From Hyphococcus sp. (GTDB lineage: Bacteria > Pseudomonadota > Alphaproteobacteria > Caulobacterales > Parvularculaceae), in the NCBI GenBank assembly GCA_021776395.1, contig JAJFFZ010000058.1, positions 1 through 63,624 of the forward strand: a stretch of DNA of 63,624 bases, written 5' to 3'. A model generated the notes under the pieces. That model searched no databases. It had not been told where the DNA came from and was given only the letters and a program-made list of their open reading frames with translations. The position numbers and the translations under genes were made by a program. Below are positions 33,091-41,611 of the stretch, one piece after another; the stretch's first letter is position 1; every line of letters starts with the position of its first letter.

Positions 33091-33120
33091 AAGGCCGCTC
33101 GTTATGAGCGGCCTTTTTTC
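33091..33120. terminator. Bidirectional terminator shared by convergent genes
   Basis: Perfect 10-bp stem AAGGCCGCTC / GAGCGGCCTT with a GTTAT loop, T-run on the plus side and A-run on the other. The stop codon of the minus-strand hxlR gene (33102-33104) lies in the loop. Confidence 0.88.
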
Positions 33121-33476
33121 TGCGCCCTGCGTTTGGCGCGTTGTTTGAGCTTGTGACCAACCTCGGCGATCGCCTCAAGCGCCGGCAACAAGGCGCGACC
33201 ATCGCGCGTCAGCGCATATTCGACCGAGGGCGGCGAGGTTGGCTTGACCGCGCGGCTGACAATGCCTTTTTCCTCAAGCTGTTTCAGCCGCACCGTTAAA
33301 ACTTTTGCCGAGATCGGCGGAATATCCACCCGCAGCTCGCTGAACCGGCGCGGGCCGGCGGTGAGATTCCACAAAATATTCGGCGCCCAGGCGCCGCCGA
33401 TCACCGACATGCATTGCGACAGCGGGCAATCATGAGGGACGGGCGGGCTTTGGTTTTTGCGAATTTTCAAGGCCAT
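33102..33476 (-). CDS. HxlR family transcriptional regulator
   Basis: 124 residues. The opening CPLSQCMSVIGGAWAPNILW and the winged helix RRFSELRVDIPPISAKVL, LKQLEEKGIVSRA are the HxlR signature; the first Cys residues (CPLSQC) may sense electrophiles or oxidants as in HypR/YodB-type members. It is divergent from the GST gene, and the intervening 127 bp carry two dyads. Its mRNA ends inside the bidirectional terminator. Confidence 0.93.
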   Translation of the reverse strand: MALKIRKNQSPPVPHDCPLSQCMSVIGGAWAPNILWNLTAGPRRFSELRVDIPPISAKVLTVRLKQLEEKGIVSRAVKPTSPPSVEYALTRDGRALLPALEAIAEVGHKLKQRAKRRAQKKGRS

Positions 33477-33488
33477 GAGATGTCCATC

Positions 33489-33552
33489 AGTTACCGGTTG
33501 GAAACTCTATAATTCGGTTTCAATAGAAAATCTAGTTTACAAAGGTAACTAG
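33489..33552. promoter_or_regulatory. Two HxlR-type operator candidates in the hxlR-gst divergent region
   Basis: AGTTACC-ggtt-GGAAACT (33489-33506, one mismatch between arms) and CTAGTT-n9-AACTAG (33532-33552, perfect arms). Both share AGTT/AACT half-sites. They are well placed to control both hxlR and the GST gene. Confidence 0.5.
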
Positions 33553-33603
33553 TGTTTGTAAATCAGCGCCTCATCCGCAAGCAAACCTCAAGGATTATCC
33601 TTC

Positions 33604-34215
33604 ATGAAACTCTATTATATGCCCGGCGCGTGTTCCCTCGCCTCTCATATTACCCTGCGTGAAGTCGATGCTGATTTTTCGCTTGAAAAAGTCAATGTCA
33701 AAGAACAAAAAACTGAAAGCGGCGAGGACTACTCCAAGGTCAATCCGAACGGATATGTTCCGGCGCTGCGCTTTGACGATGGCGATATTCTGAATGAGGG
33801 CGTGGCGGTGTTGCAATTCCTGGGCGAACAATATCCCGACGCAAAGCTTCTGCCGGCGCCCGGAACGCGCGAGCGCGCCCGCGTCGTGCAACATCTCAGC
33901 TTTATCGGTTCAGAGCTGCACAAGGCCTTTGCGCCGTTCTTCTCCGACACGCTTGAGGGCGAGGCGCGCACCGCCGCCGAGGAAAAAGTCGCCAAACGCA
34001 TGGGCTATATTGAAACCCTGCTTGCCGACGGGCGGACTTATCTGACCGGCGACCAGTTCACCATCGCCGACGCTTACCTTTTCGTGGTTGCAAACTGGAC
34101 GAACTTTGTCGACATCGATTTGGGCCAATGGCCGAATGTCGCCAGCTTCGCCAAACGCGTCGCCGCGCGGCCGACGGTTGAGGCGGCGATGAAGGCCGAA
34201 GGCCTGCTCCAATAA
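33604..34215 (+). CDS. gst: Glutathione S-transferase (beta class)
   Basis: 203 residues starting MKLYYMPGACSLASHI, the hallmark of bacterial beta-class GST with the catalytic Cys10. The thioredoxin-like domain contains NPNGYVPALRFDDGDILNEG (cis-Pro and glutathione-binding region), followed by the helical domain with LTGDQFTIADAYLFVV. It conjugates or reduces electrophiles with glutathione. It sits opposite hxlR and is followed closely by a tautomerase gene; likely one stress-induced unit. Confidence 0.95.
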   Translation: MKLYYMPGACSLASHITLREVDADFSLEKVNVKEQKTESGEDYSKVNPNGYVPALRFDDGDILNEGVAVLQFLGEQYPDAKLLPAPGTRERARVVQHLSFIGSELHKAFAPFFSDTLEGEARTAAEEKVAKRMGYIETLLADGRTYLTGDQFTIADAYLFVVANWTNFVDIDLGQWPNVASFAKRVAARPTVEAAMKAEGLLQ

Positions 34216-34252
34216 CAACGCGGGCGCCGGCGCCGCCAATGGGAGACAATCC

Positions 34253-34462
34253 ATGCCTTACGTGAACATAAAAATCACCCGCGAGGGCGGCGTGACGCCG
34301 GCGCAAAAAGCCGAACTTATCAAGGGCGCGACGGAACTCCTCCAGCGCGTCCTCAACAAGTCGCCGGCGACAACTTTCGTGGTGATCGACGAAGTTGAGC
34401 TCGAAAACTGGGGGATCGGCGGCCTGCCTGTGGAGGACTATCGCCGCCAGGCGAAGGAATGA
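34253..34462 (+). CDS. 4-oxalocrotonate tautomerase family protein
   Basis: 69 residues, MPYVNIKITREGG: after Met removal Pro1 is the catalytic base. The stretch ATTFVVIDEVELENWGIGG is typical of the short 4-OT family, which forms hexamers and acts on enol/keto compounds. Start supported by GGGAGA. It follows the GST gene by 37 bp, so they are probably co-transcribed and co-regulated by HxlR. Confidence 0.93.
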   Translation: MPYVNIKITREGGVTPAQKAELIKGATELLQRVLNKSPATTFVVIDEVELENWGIGGLPVEDYRRQAKE

Positions 34463-34528
34463 GGCGGGCGCTATGTGCGCTTGCCGCGCATTGTTGCCTT
34501 TACTCCGCTGGCATATTACCTCACGCCC

Positions 34529-34942
34529 ATGGCCAGTTTCGATGATATTCGCGCCGACTTTGAATTCCTTGATGCGTGGGATGAGCGCTATAAATATCTC
34601 ATCGATCTCGGCCGCGAGCTTGCGCCCTATCCGGAAGCGCATCGCGATGACCGCCACAAGGTGCGCGGTTGCGCCAGCCAGGTCTGGCTCTATGTGAAAG
34701 ATGACGGCGCGACGCTCTCATTCAAGGGCGACAGTGACGCGCATATCGTCAAAGGCTTGGTCGCCTTGTTGATCGCTTTATATTCCGGCAAAAGCGCCGC
34801 CGATATTCTCGCCGTTGATCCGGCGGCGGCGCTTGCGCCCTTCGACCTCAAAGACCATCTGACGCCGCAGCGCTCCAACGGGCTCCACTCGATGGTTAAC
34901 CGGATACGCGCCATCGCCGCTGAAAAAGCGGGTGAAGATTAA
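34529..34942 (+). CDS. sufE: SufE family Fe-S cluster assembly protein
   Basis: 137 residues from [15 protein letters not shown]. The catalytic Cys48 is in [12 protein letters not shown], and the rest fits SufE ([15 protein letters not shown]). SufE accepts sulfur from SufS in Fe-S cluster biogenesis. No other suf gene is nearby. Its stop codon overlaps the stop of the convergent DnaA-like gene. Confidence 0.93.
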   Translation: MASFDDIRADFEFLDAWDERYKYLIDLGRELAPYPEAHRDDRHKVRGCASQVWLYVKDDGATLSFKGDSDAHIVKGLVALLIALYSGKSAADILAVDPAAALAPFDLKDHLTPQRSNGLHSMVNRIRAIAAEKAGED

Positions 34943-35337
34943 CGCCGGGTCAAAAAAGATTTGCCCTTTGGCGCAGTTTCGTTCGCTACCTCCTTGCCAG
35001 ACCGCCATTCGCGCAATCGGGCGCGCATGCGCTTTTCCATAAACTCCAATTGCAAATCGAAAACCGGACCGTCGCGGCGGTCTTCAATATTGATGCAAGC
35101 ATGGCTCACCGTGGAACGCTCACGTTCGAAAATCTCGGCGACCTCGTTCAGGGTGAGCTGGCCGACCACATGCGCCAGATACATGGCCGTCTGGCGGGCC
35201 AGCGCCAGCTCGCCGAGGCGGTTTTCAGTCCGCAACGCTGCGTGCGGTATGCCATAAGCCTCGCAAACAACCTCTCTGGCCATGCGCGCCACCACCCTGC
35301 AAGCATGTTCCGAAAAGGCGTTTTGTTGTTCTACCAT
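34939..35337 (-). CDS. DnaA domain IV-only DNA-binding protein (possible GafY-like GTA activator)
   Basis: 132 residues. Residues about 15-95 match the C-terminal DNA-binding domain of Dna[21 protein letters not shown] and the signature region [15 protein letters not shown]. There is no AAA+ domain, so it is not an initiator. The published GTA activators GafA (Rhodobacter) and GafY (Caulobacter) have a DnaA-like DNA-binding part, so a role in turning on the GTA cluster in this genome is conceivable; this is inference. A GafZ-like partner is not seen next to it. Start ATG at 35337. Confidence 0.7.
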   Translation of the reverse strand: MVEQQNAFSEHACRVVARMAREVVCEAYGIPHAALRTENRLGELALARQTAMYLAHVVGQLTLNEVAEIFERERSTVSHACINIEDRRDGPVFDLQLEFMEKRMRARLREWRSGKEVANETAPKGKSFLTRR

Positions 35338-35479
35338 TGACGTCTCCCGCTCATGTTAAACCGGCAAAGCGCGCCGGTCACATGAACAAGGATAAGACTT
35401 GAGTTTAAGTTGAGGATAAGTTTACGAGCGTGTTTGACGCCTGGTTAAAACTTAACCTTAAGCGGGGAGCGAAACAGCG

Positions 35480-37222
35480 TCACCCAAGGAAAGACAAGAT
35501 CAAAACAAAGCCAAGCAAAACCGCAGTCCACAACGCCATAAAGCCTATCGGCCAGGAGCGCGCCATTTGTCCTTCCGGGCCATGCATGGCGTAAATTCTT
35601 GCCATCAGAGCGTGTATGCGGCCGGCGAAAATCCCCCATAGCGCGTTCCATGTTGCGCGCGACGCACCACTTGCCCATGACAGCAGTGCCCGTCCCGGCA
35701 CCCGCCACAGCCAATCAACGTCGAGATTGGTCGACGGGATTTCCGGCGGATACCATTTGATCAACACCAACACCGCGAAGGCCAACACCGCCCATAGGAG
35801 CAGCTGTAACTGCTCGATGATGTGATAGGCGGTGTAGGGTTCATAGCCGGCGATTTGTTCCTGGTTTGGCAACAGCGCGAAAAGCGGCTCGGGGAAAACG
35901 CCGATGCCAATGGAAAGCACTGCGGCAATCGACATCGCCACCAGCATACCAATCGGCGCCTCTTTCGGACGCTTGCCGCTGTCATGGCCGAAGAATGTGA
36001 AATAAGGGATTTTGATGCCCGCATGTTCAAGCACCCCGGCGGAGGCAAATAACAACGTCAGCCAGATCCAGAACATGCCCGCGCCGCCGGCGCCGTCGAT
36101 GATGAGGCCCTTGGTGACGAAACCGGCAAAGAACGGAAACGCCGAAATCGACAAGGCGCCGATGATGCAGAACGTCATGGTGAGCGGCATGGTGCGGTAA
36201 AGGCCGCCAAGCTCGGTCGCCTTCGACGTGCCGGTGCGGAACATCGCCGCGCCCACCGCCATGAACAACAGGCTTTCAAAGATGATGTTGCTGAACGCAT
36301 AACCGGTGGCGCCGTTGAGCGCGCCGGCGGTGCCAATGCCGATGCCGACCACCATAAAGCCGACCTGGTTGTTGATGGAATAGGTCAACACTTTACGCAA
36401 ATCGTTTTCGATCAGCGCAAAGAAAATCGGGAATATCGTCATCACCGCGCCGATATAAATCAGCTCATTTGTGCCCGGAAACGCCCGCGCCAGCGCATAG
36501 ACCGCAAGCTTGGTGGTGAACACCGACAAGATGATGGTGCCAGAGATGGTCGATTTCGGATAGGCGTCCTGCACCCAGGTGTGGAGCAGCGGAAACGCGC
36601 ATTTAATCCCGAAGGCGAGGAACATCACGAGGGCGGAAAGTTTTATCGCGCCCGAGGCATCACGCAGGCCGACTAAGTCAAACGCCAGCGATCCGGTCTC
36701 GCGAAAGATGAGCACAATCCCGGCGAGCAACATCACGCCGGACAGAACCTGTATCGCCAGATAGCGCATGCCGGAAACATACGTCGCGCGCGTGCCCGGC
36801 GCCCAGACCAGAAACACCGATGTGATCGCGGCAATCTCCCACCACACAAACAGCGTGATCATATCGCCGGCGAGCACACCGCCAAGCGCGGCTGCCGGAT
36901 AGGCGAGCGTTGCAAAGTTCTGCGCCCGGTCTTTTTGGCCCCAGGCGTAAATAATGTTGAGCGCGGCGGCGATATGGAACGCGATGGCGAACAATCGCGA
37001 CAACCGGTCGAGCCGCAGCGTGACGATTTGCTCGCCAAACAGCGTGATCGCGCCATATTCGCCAAGCCCGAGCGTCGACAGCTTAATCGCCGATAGCGCC
37101 GTGGCGATCAGCAATATCGGGCTCGCCAGATGGCGCGGCGTGGCGATGCACATGAGCGCACCCACCATCATGATGATCGCGGGATTGCCGGCAAAGAAAG
37201 CAAAGATGCTACTCGCGCTCAT
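35480..37222 (-). CDS. mnhD: Mrp antiporter subunit D-type protein (third copy)
   Basis: 580 residues from MSASSIFAFFAGN; the frame is open 57 codons further but that part lies in the preceding small gene. About 14 membrane segments of the NuoL/M/N-MrpA/D family. The conserved TM5 Glu is in LFVWWEIAAITS, TM7 Lys in AFGIKCAFPLLHTWVQD, and a further Lys in FTTKLAVYALA. The C-terminus has two extra membrane segments and an amphipathic part beyond usual MrpD length (about 490). It is last in the operon, after a small membrane protein. Confidence 0.9.
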   Translation of the reverse strand: MSASSIFAFFAGNPAIIMMVGALMCIATPRHLASPILLIATALSAIKLSTLGLGEYGAITLFGEQIVTLRLDRLSRLFAIAFHIAAALNIIYAWGQKDRAQNFATLAYPAAALGGVLAGDMITLFVWWEIAAITSVFLVWAPGTRATYVSGMRYLAIQVLSGVMLLAGIVLIFRETGSLAFDLVGLRDASGAIKLSALVMFLAFGIKCAFPLLHTWVQDAYPKSTISGTIILSVFTTKLAVYALARAFPGTNELIYIGAVMTIFPIFFALIENDLRKVLTYSINNQVGFMVVGIGIGTAGALNGATGYAFSNIIFESLLFMAVGAAMFRTGTSKATELGGLYRTMPLTMTFCIIGALSISAFPFFAGFVTKGLIIDGAGGAGMFWIWLTLLFASAGVLEHAGIKIPYFTFFGHDSGKRPKEAPIGMLVAMSIAAVLSIGIGVFPEPLFALLPNQEQIAGYEPYTAYHIIEQLQLLLWAVLAFAVLVLIKWYPPEIPSTNLDVDWLWRVPGRALLSWASGASRATWNALWGIFAGRIHALMARIYAMHGPEGQMARSWPIGFMALWTAVLLGFVLILSFLG

Positions 37223-37490
37223 CGTAATACTCCTCCTTGCGGCCAACAAGCTTGCGCAAATGCTGGCCGGCGAGCACGATGAAGGCGAAGGCGACAAACC
37301 CGTAAATCGCAAAGAACACCGGCGCGCGTTCGACATCGAAATGCGGATGCGGGTTGTGCCAGGCCGGGTTGAGCCCGGCCAGCCCGGCGGCAATCGCCGA
37401 GACGGTCAGTATACCGATAAAAATGCGGATGAAGGTCGGGTTATCGGCCCAACCGGGTTTTTCTTGGTTATTTTCAGGATGTTCAGCCAT
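37209..37490 (-). CDS. Small membrane protein of the Mrp/Mbh-like antiporter operon
   Basis: 93 residues: a hydrophilic start (MAEHPENNQEKPGW), two membrane segments (IRIFIGILTVSAIAAGL and FFAIYGFVAFAFIVLAG) and a charged end (RKEEYYDERE). It lies between the second and third D-type genes and overlaps the start of the third by 14 bp. I do not recognise it in standard Mrp operons. It is probably a structural accessory subunit, inferred from position. Confidence 0.8.
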   Translation of the reverse strand: MAEHPENNQEKPGWADNPTFIRIFIGILTVSAIAAGLAGLNPAWHNPHPHFDVERAPVFFAIYGFVAFAFIVLAGQHLRKLVGRKEEYYDERE

Positions 37491-37520
37491 CGTGTCGCTC
37501 CTTGGCTGTCGCCAGGACTA

Positions 37521-37607
37521 CCTCCCCTTGAAAAGGGGAGGTCGAAATCTCTGATTTCGGGTGGGGATCAAAGCGTGGCGTGATCCCCCCCTTTTTAAGG
37601 GGGGGAT
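37521..37607. repeat. Cluster of hairpins between antiporter genes (family 5)
   Basis: Three consecutive perfect hairpins: CCTCCCCTTgaaAAGGGGAGG (37521-37541), CGAAATCtctGATTTCG (37543-37559) and CCCCCCCttttAA-type with GGGGGGG (about 37584-37606). They occupy the gap upstream of the small membrane protein gene and could slow or attenuate transcription. Confidence 0.85.
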
Positions 37608-37637
37608 TAACGCCGGGATTGAATTCAAATTCCAACA

Positions 37638-39146
37638 TCACCCACCCCCAACCAGCGGCAGCAAGAACCGATAGAGCGGGTCGATGAAGAAGAACAATGC
37701 GATGACGCCGGCGGCTGTGAATATCGGCGGCGCGATGCACAAGATTGGCGCTTCTTTCAACGCGCCCCAGTCGATGAAGGCGCCGCCGGCGCCTTGGGGT
37801 TTGGCGCCGTCTTGCGCCGGGTTCATGTAAAACGCCTGTACGGGTATCGACAGCAAGTAGACCACATTAACGATGGACGAGATAATCAGCACCACGATAA
37901 TCGCCAGTTGTCCGGCGTCAGCGGCGCCCCACATCAGGAAAAACTTCGGCCACGATCCGGCCATGGGCGGCAGGCCGACGATAGACATCGCGCCAAGGAA
38001 GAACGCACCGAAAGTGAACGGCATCACCCGGCCGAGACCGCGCATTTCGGAAATCAGCGTCTTGTGATGGGCCACATAAATCGCGCCGGCGCACATGAAC
38101 AACGTCATCTTGCCAAGCGCATGGGCGGCGATCTGCATCGCCCCCCCCATCACCCCCATTTGGGTTGCGAGCATGGCGCCAAGCGTGATGTAGGACAGTT
38201 GCGAGACAGTCGAATAGGCAAGCCGCGCTTTCAGATTATCCTGGTTCATGGCAATCGCCGAGGCGAGCAATATCGACCCGGCCGCAATCCACATGAACGG
38301 GATTGAGGCGCCAGTATCCTTGAGGAGATCTATCCCGAAAATATAGACGACGATTTTTAAGATCGCGAACACCCCCGCCTTGACCACCGCCACGGCGTGC
38401 AGGAAGGCCGAGACCGGCGTCGGCGCGACCATCGCATTGGGCAGCCACGGATGCACCGGCATCAACGCCGCCTTGCCGATGCCGAAAGCGTATAGCCCCA
38501 GCAAGATGCCGACAATCGGGCCCGCCGCATCAACATGCTGGGCGAGAAGGCCGCCCTCCACGAAATCAGTGCTCCCGGTGATGACATAGGTCCAGACAAT
38601 CGCCGGCAGGAACAGCCCGATTGATGTCGCCATCAACACGCCAAGATAAATCCGCCCACCGCGGCGCGCGGCCTCGTCGCCCTTATGGGTGACCAGCGGG
38701 AAGGTCGATAGCGTCAACACTTCATAGAAGATAAACAGGGTGAAGAGATTGGCCGCAAACGCAACGCCAATCGCCGCAGAAATCGCCACTGCAAACGACA
38801 TGTAAAATCGCGTCTGGTGCTTCTCATTGCCGGCGCGCATATAGCCAATGGAGTAAACCGAAGTCACCAGCCACAGGCCGGAGGCGATGACCGCAAACAA
38901 AGCGCCCAAGGGTTCGGCCTGGAATGCAATCGGCAGGCCGTCAATGACTTCCAGCGCCTGAAAGCCGGGGCGCTGGCCGGTGCTGACGGCGATAAAGATC
39001 GTTACCGTCAGCGCAAAGAGGATAGCGCCGGTAATCAGCGTCGCCGCCTCGCGCAGATTGGGCGATTTGTCGAGCAGCCATATGGCCAGGCAGCCGAGCA
39101 GCGGAACCCACAACGCCAGCGGAATGGCGAGACCGGGAGAGATCAT
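37638..39146 (-). CDS. mnhD: Mrp antiporter subunit D-type protein (second copy)
   Basis: 502 residues from MISPGLAIPLALW (GGGAGGTG upstream). Family residues: TM5 Glu in FIFYEVLTLSTFPLV, TM7 Lys in FGIGKAALMPVHPWLPNAM, His/Lys in LHAVAVVKAGVFAI, and YSTVSQLSYI. It differs clearly from the other two copies and looks closer to the NuoL/NdhF type in the VHPWLPNAM region. It forms proton-translocating channels in the antiporter complex. A family 1 palindrome separates it from the preceding D gene. Confidence 0.92.
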   Translation of the reverse strand: MISPGLAIPLALWVPLLGCLAIWLLDKSPNLREAATLITGAILFALTVTIFIAVSTGQRPGFQALEVIDGLPIAFQAEPLGALFAVIASGLWLVTSVYSIGYMRAGNEKHQTRFYMSFAVAISAAIGVAFAANLFTLFIFYEVLTLSTFPLVTHKGDEAARRGGRIYLGVLMATSIGLFLPAIVWTYVITGSTDFVEGGLLAQHVDAAGPIVGILLGLYAFGIGKAALMPVHPWLPNAMVAPTPVSAFLHAVAVVKAGVFAILKIVVYIFGIDLLKDTGASIPFMWIAAGSILLASAIAMNQDNLKARLAYSTVSQLSYITLGAMLATQMGVMGGAMQIAAHALGKMTLFMCAGAIYVAHHKTLISEMRGLGRVMPFTFGAFFLGAMSIVGLPPMAGSWPKFFLMWGAADAGQLAIIVVLIISSIVNVVYLLSIPVQAFYMNPAQDGAKPQGAGGAFIDWGALKEAPILCIAPPIFTAAGVIALFFFIDPLYRFLLPLVGGG

Positions 39147-39172
39147 ATCTGCACCTCCCATATATCTCTCCA

Positions 39173-39298
39173 CCGCTCATCCCCGCGGAAGCGGGGACCC
39201 AGCCCCTCGCGATGAATCTCGATGTCTCTGGATCCCGGATAGCGCGCTTTGCCAACGAAATCAGAGATTTCTGGCAAACCGGCTTCCGGGATGAGCGG
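39173..39298. repeat. Palindromic repeat (family 1), copy 2, in the antiporter operon
   Basis: Same ends as the copy in the GTA cluster (CCGCTCATCCC / GGGATGAGCGG) with a longer central part that contains its own hairpin (GCCAACGAAATCAGAGAT...). It lies between the first and second D-type genes. Confidence 0.88.
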
Positions 39299-39309
39299 GG
39301 TGTGCTGGT

Positions 39310-40812
39310 TCATGGCGCGCCTCCCGCAACCAGCATTAAGGCTTCCGCGGCGCGCGCAGCCATGTCGCCGGTGAATTCCGTGCGAACCCCGAAATAAATA
39401 TTGGCCGCCACCAGCACCCACATGGGGATCAGCATCGACATCGGCGCCTCTTTTGCCGCCGCATAGGGTCCCTCGCTTGGCGGCTCGCGCAACAACATCA
39501 TTTCCGCAACCCGCCCGATATAGGCCATCGCAATCAAGGAGCTCGCGACTATCAGGAACGCTGCATACCAGTGACCGGCGGCGAAGGCTGCGGTGAGCAA
39601 ATACCATTTGGAAATAAACCCGACCGTGAGCGGCACGCCGATCAGCGACAGACCGCTGAGGATGAACGCCCATGTGGTCACCGGCATGCGTTTGGCAAGC
39701 CCGGCAAACGCCTGAATGGAATGACTGCCGGTGCGGAAGACGACGCAGGCCACCGCCATGAACAAGGCGCCCTTCATCAGCGCGTGATTGAGAATATGCA
39801 CCAGCGACGCCGTCAGCCCTTCAACCGTTGCGAAGGACAAGCCCAGCAACATGTAGCCGATTTGCGCCACCGACGAATAGGCGAGCATGCGTTTTACATC
39901 ATCCTGGAACAACGCCACCAGCGAGGCGATGAACATGCCGGCCAGCCCCAGCGGCAACAACACATAGGTGAAAGCGTGGCCGACAAAGGCGAAATCAAAC
40001 CCGAAGACGGAATAGAAAAACCGGATCAGCACATAGACCGCAACTTTTGTTGCGGTCGCCGCGATAAACGCACTCACCGCCGAGGGTGCGTAAGTGTAGG
40101 CGTTGGGCAGCCATAGATGCAGCGGGAACATCGCCAGCTTCAAGCCGATGCCGACAACGATAAACGCAAAACCCGCCTCGACCATGCGGTTCGACTGACC
40201 GGCGAGCCGGTCATGCAAGTCGGCCATGTTGAGCGTGCCGGTCGCCTGATAGAGAAGGCCGATGCCGATGACGAAGAACGTCGCGCCAATGGTGCCCATC
40301 ACCAGATAGTTGAACGCCGCCGTTAAGGCGCGGCGGTCGCTCTTGGCGCCCATGGCGATCAGCGCATAGGTCGAGAGCGATGAGATTTCCAGGAACACAA
40401 ACACGTTGAACGCATCGCCGGTGATCGTCACGCCCATCAGACCGGTGAGGCAGATCAGCATCGCGCAGTAGAAAAATGTCGACTGGCGCGGGTCGACTTC
40501 GCGCTCAACCGAGCGATAGGCGAAGGCGAACACCACCGCGCCAATCCCCGAGACCAGCGCCAGCACCAGCGCATTAGCCATGTCGATGCGATATTCAATC
40601 CCGAGCGGCGGGGCCCAGTCACCCAGATGATAGGAGATGACGCCAGCGTTGCTGACCATGCTGACAAGGGCGATGCTGACGGCGAATGTCAGCCAGCTGA
40701 TGAGTGTCGCCCAAAGATGTGGCGCCCGGCCCTGGGGCAGGAGCAGCGTGATCGGCGCGGCGACCAGCGGAATGATCACCGGCAGAACGGCGAGCTGGGC
40801 GGCGAGATTCAT
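39310..40812 (-). CDS. mnhD: Mrp antiporter subunit D (first copy)
   Basis: 500 residues, the usual MrpD length, about 14 membrane segments. TM5 Glu in FVFLEISSLSTYALIA, TM7 Lys in IGLKLAMFPLHLWLPNAYTY, Lys in AATATKVAVYVLIR. It follows the C subunit gene with a 4-bp overlap, the canonical mnhC-mnhD arrangement. It is part of the cation/proton antiporter in the inner membrane. Confidence 0.95.
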   Translation of the reverse strand: MNLAAQLAVLPVIIPLVAAPITLLLPQGRAPHLWATLISWLTFAVSIALVSMVSNAGVISYHLGDWAPPLGIEYRIDMANALVLALVSGIGAVVFAFAYRSVEREVDPRQSTFFYCAMLICLTGLMGVTITGDAFNVFVFLEISSLSTYALIAMGAKSDRRALTAAFNYLVMGTIGATFFVIGIGLLYQATGTLNMADLHDRLAGQSNRMVEAGFAFIVVGIGLKLAMFPLHLWLPNAYTYAPSAVSAFIAATATKVAVYVLIRFFYSVFGFDFAFVGHAFTYVLLPLGLAGMFIASLVALFQDDVKRMLAYSSVAQIGYMLLGLSFATVEGLTASLVHILNHALMKGALFMAVACVVFRTGSHSIQAFAGLAKRMPVTTWAFILSGLSLIGVPLTVGFISKWYLLTAAFAAGHWYAAFLIVASSLIAMAYIGRVAEMMLLREPPSEGPYAAAKEAPMSMLIPMWVLVAANIYFGVRTEFTGDMAARAAEALMLVAGGAP

Positions 40813-41609
40813 GACGCGGCCCCTGCGCTCACCGTTACGGCCTCGCCAAACTCGGCGATATGGTCAAGCGCCTCCAGCTCGTCTTCTTCAATCGTGCCAT
40901 AGGCTTCGCGAATGCGCACCGCCAGCGCAAGCCCCACCGCCGTGGTTGCAACGCCGACGACAATCGCCGTCAGGATTAAAACATGCGGCAGCGGGTTGGA
41001 GTAAATCACCTCACTCACCTGATGGGCCGCCTCGCCCATTGCATTGGCGGCGGCGTCTCCGTGCAGGCTAGTGTCGCTAAGGTCGAGCGCCAGGGCTGGC
41101 GGCTTTTCGATAGCGGCCAGCGCATCATTGGCGATTTTGCCGGCGTCGATATCTGGCGCCGTGTGCAGCGAAGCGCTTGCGTCGGCGGGCGGTTTGATGC
41201 TTTCCAGACCGGCTTTTAAATCATTGGCGGGAAAGTCGTTGATGATTTTCCCGTGCAGACTTTGCGTAGTGTTGTCGATCTTGTCGTTGACATCCGGCGA
41301 CACGGCGTCGCCAAGCGTATTGGCGCTGTCAGCGGGCGCTTCATGCAGCGCGCCTTCGCCCGCAGCCTCACCCTCGCCGCCGCTTTCACCGTGCTCCAGC
41401 TCGCCGCCAATATAAATTGGCGCGGTGCCGCCGGCGATTTTACCGATGGTGATATAGAAAATGAACACGCTGGTCTGGAACAGGTTGAGCCCGACCACCT
41501 TCTTCACCAGATTGCCGCGCTCATAAACGATATAGAGCCCGGTCATCATCAAGATGATGGCGATCCAGTAATTGTATCGCCCGAGCGCGAAATCAATCCA
41601 ACCGTCCAT
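40809..41609 (-). CDS. mnhC: Mrp antiporter subunit C with a large periplasmic insertion
   Basis: 266 residues from MDGWIDFALGRYNYW. MrpC/NuoK-like proteins have about 110 residues and three membrane helices. Here TM1-TM2 (about 14-63, with YERGNLVKKVVGLNLFQTSV) and TM3 (about 205-232, NPLPHVLILTAIVVG) are intact, but the loop between them is expanded by about 135 residues (68-203), acidic and Ala/Asp-rich, with Gly/Glu start and helical end. The C-terminus is also extended by an acidic tail. The start overlaps the end of mnhB closely and the end overlaps mnhD. Confidence 0.9.
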   Translation of the reverse strand: MDGWIDFALGRYNYWIAIILMMTGLYIVYERGNLVKKVVGLNLFQTSVFIFYITIGKIAGGTAPIYIGGELEHGESGGEGEAAGEGALHEAPADSANTLGDAVSPDVNDKIDNTTQSLHGKIINDFPANDLKAGLESIKPPADASASLHTAPDIDAGKIANDALAAIEKPPALALDLSDTSLHGDAAANAMGEAAHQVSEVIYSNPLPHVLILTAIVVGVATTAVGLALAVRIREAYGTIEEDELEALDHIAEFGEAVTVSAGAAS

Positions 41610-41611
41610 GC

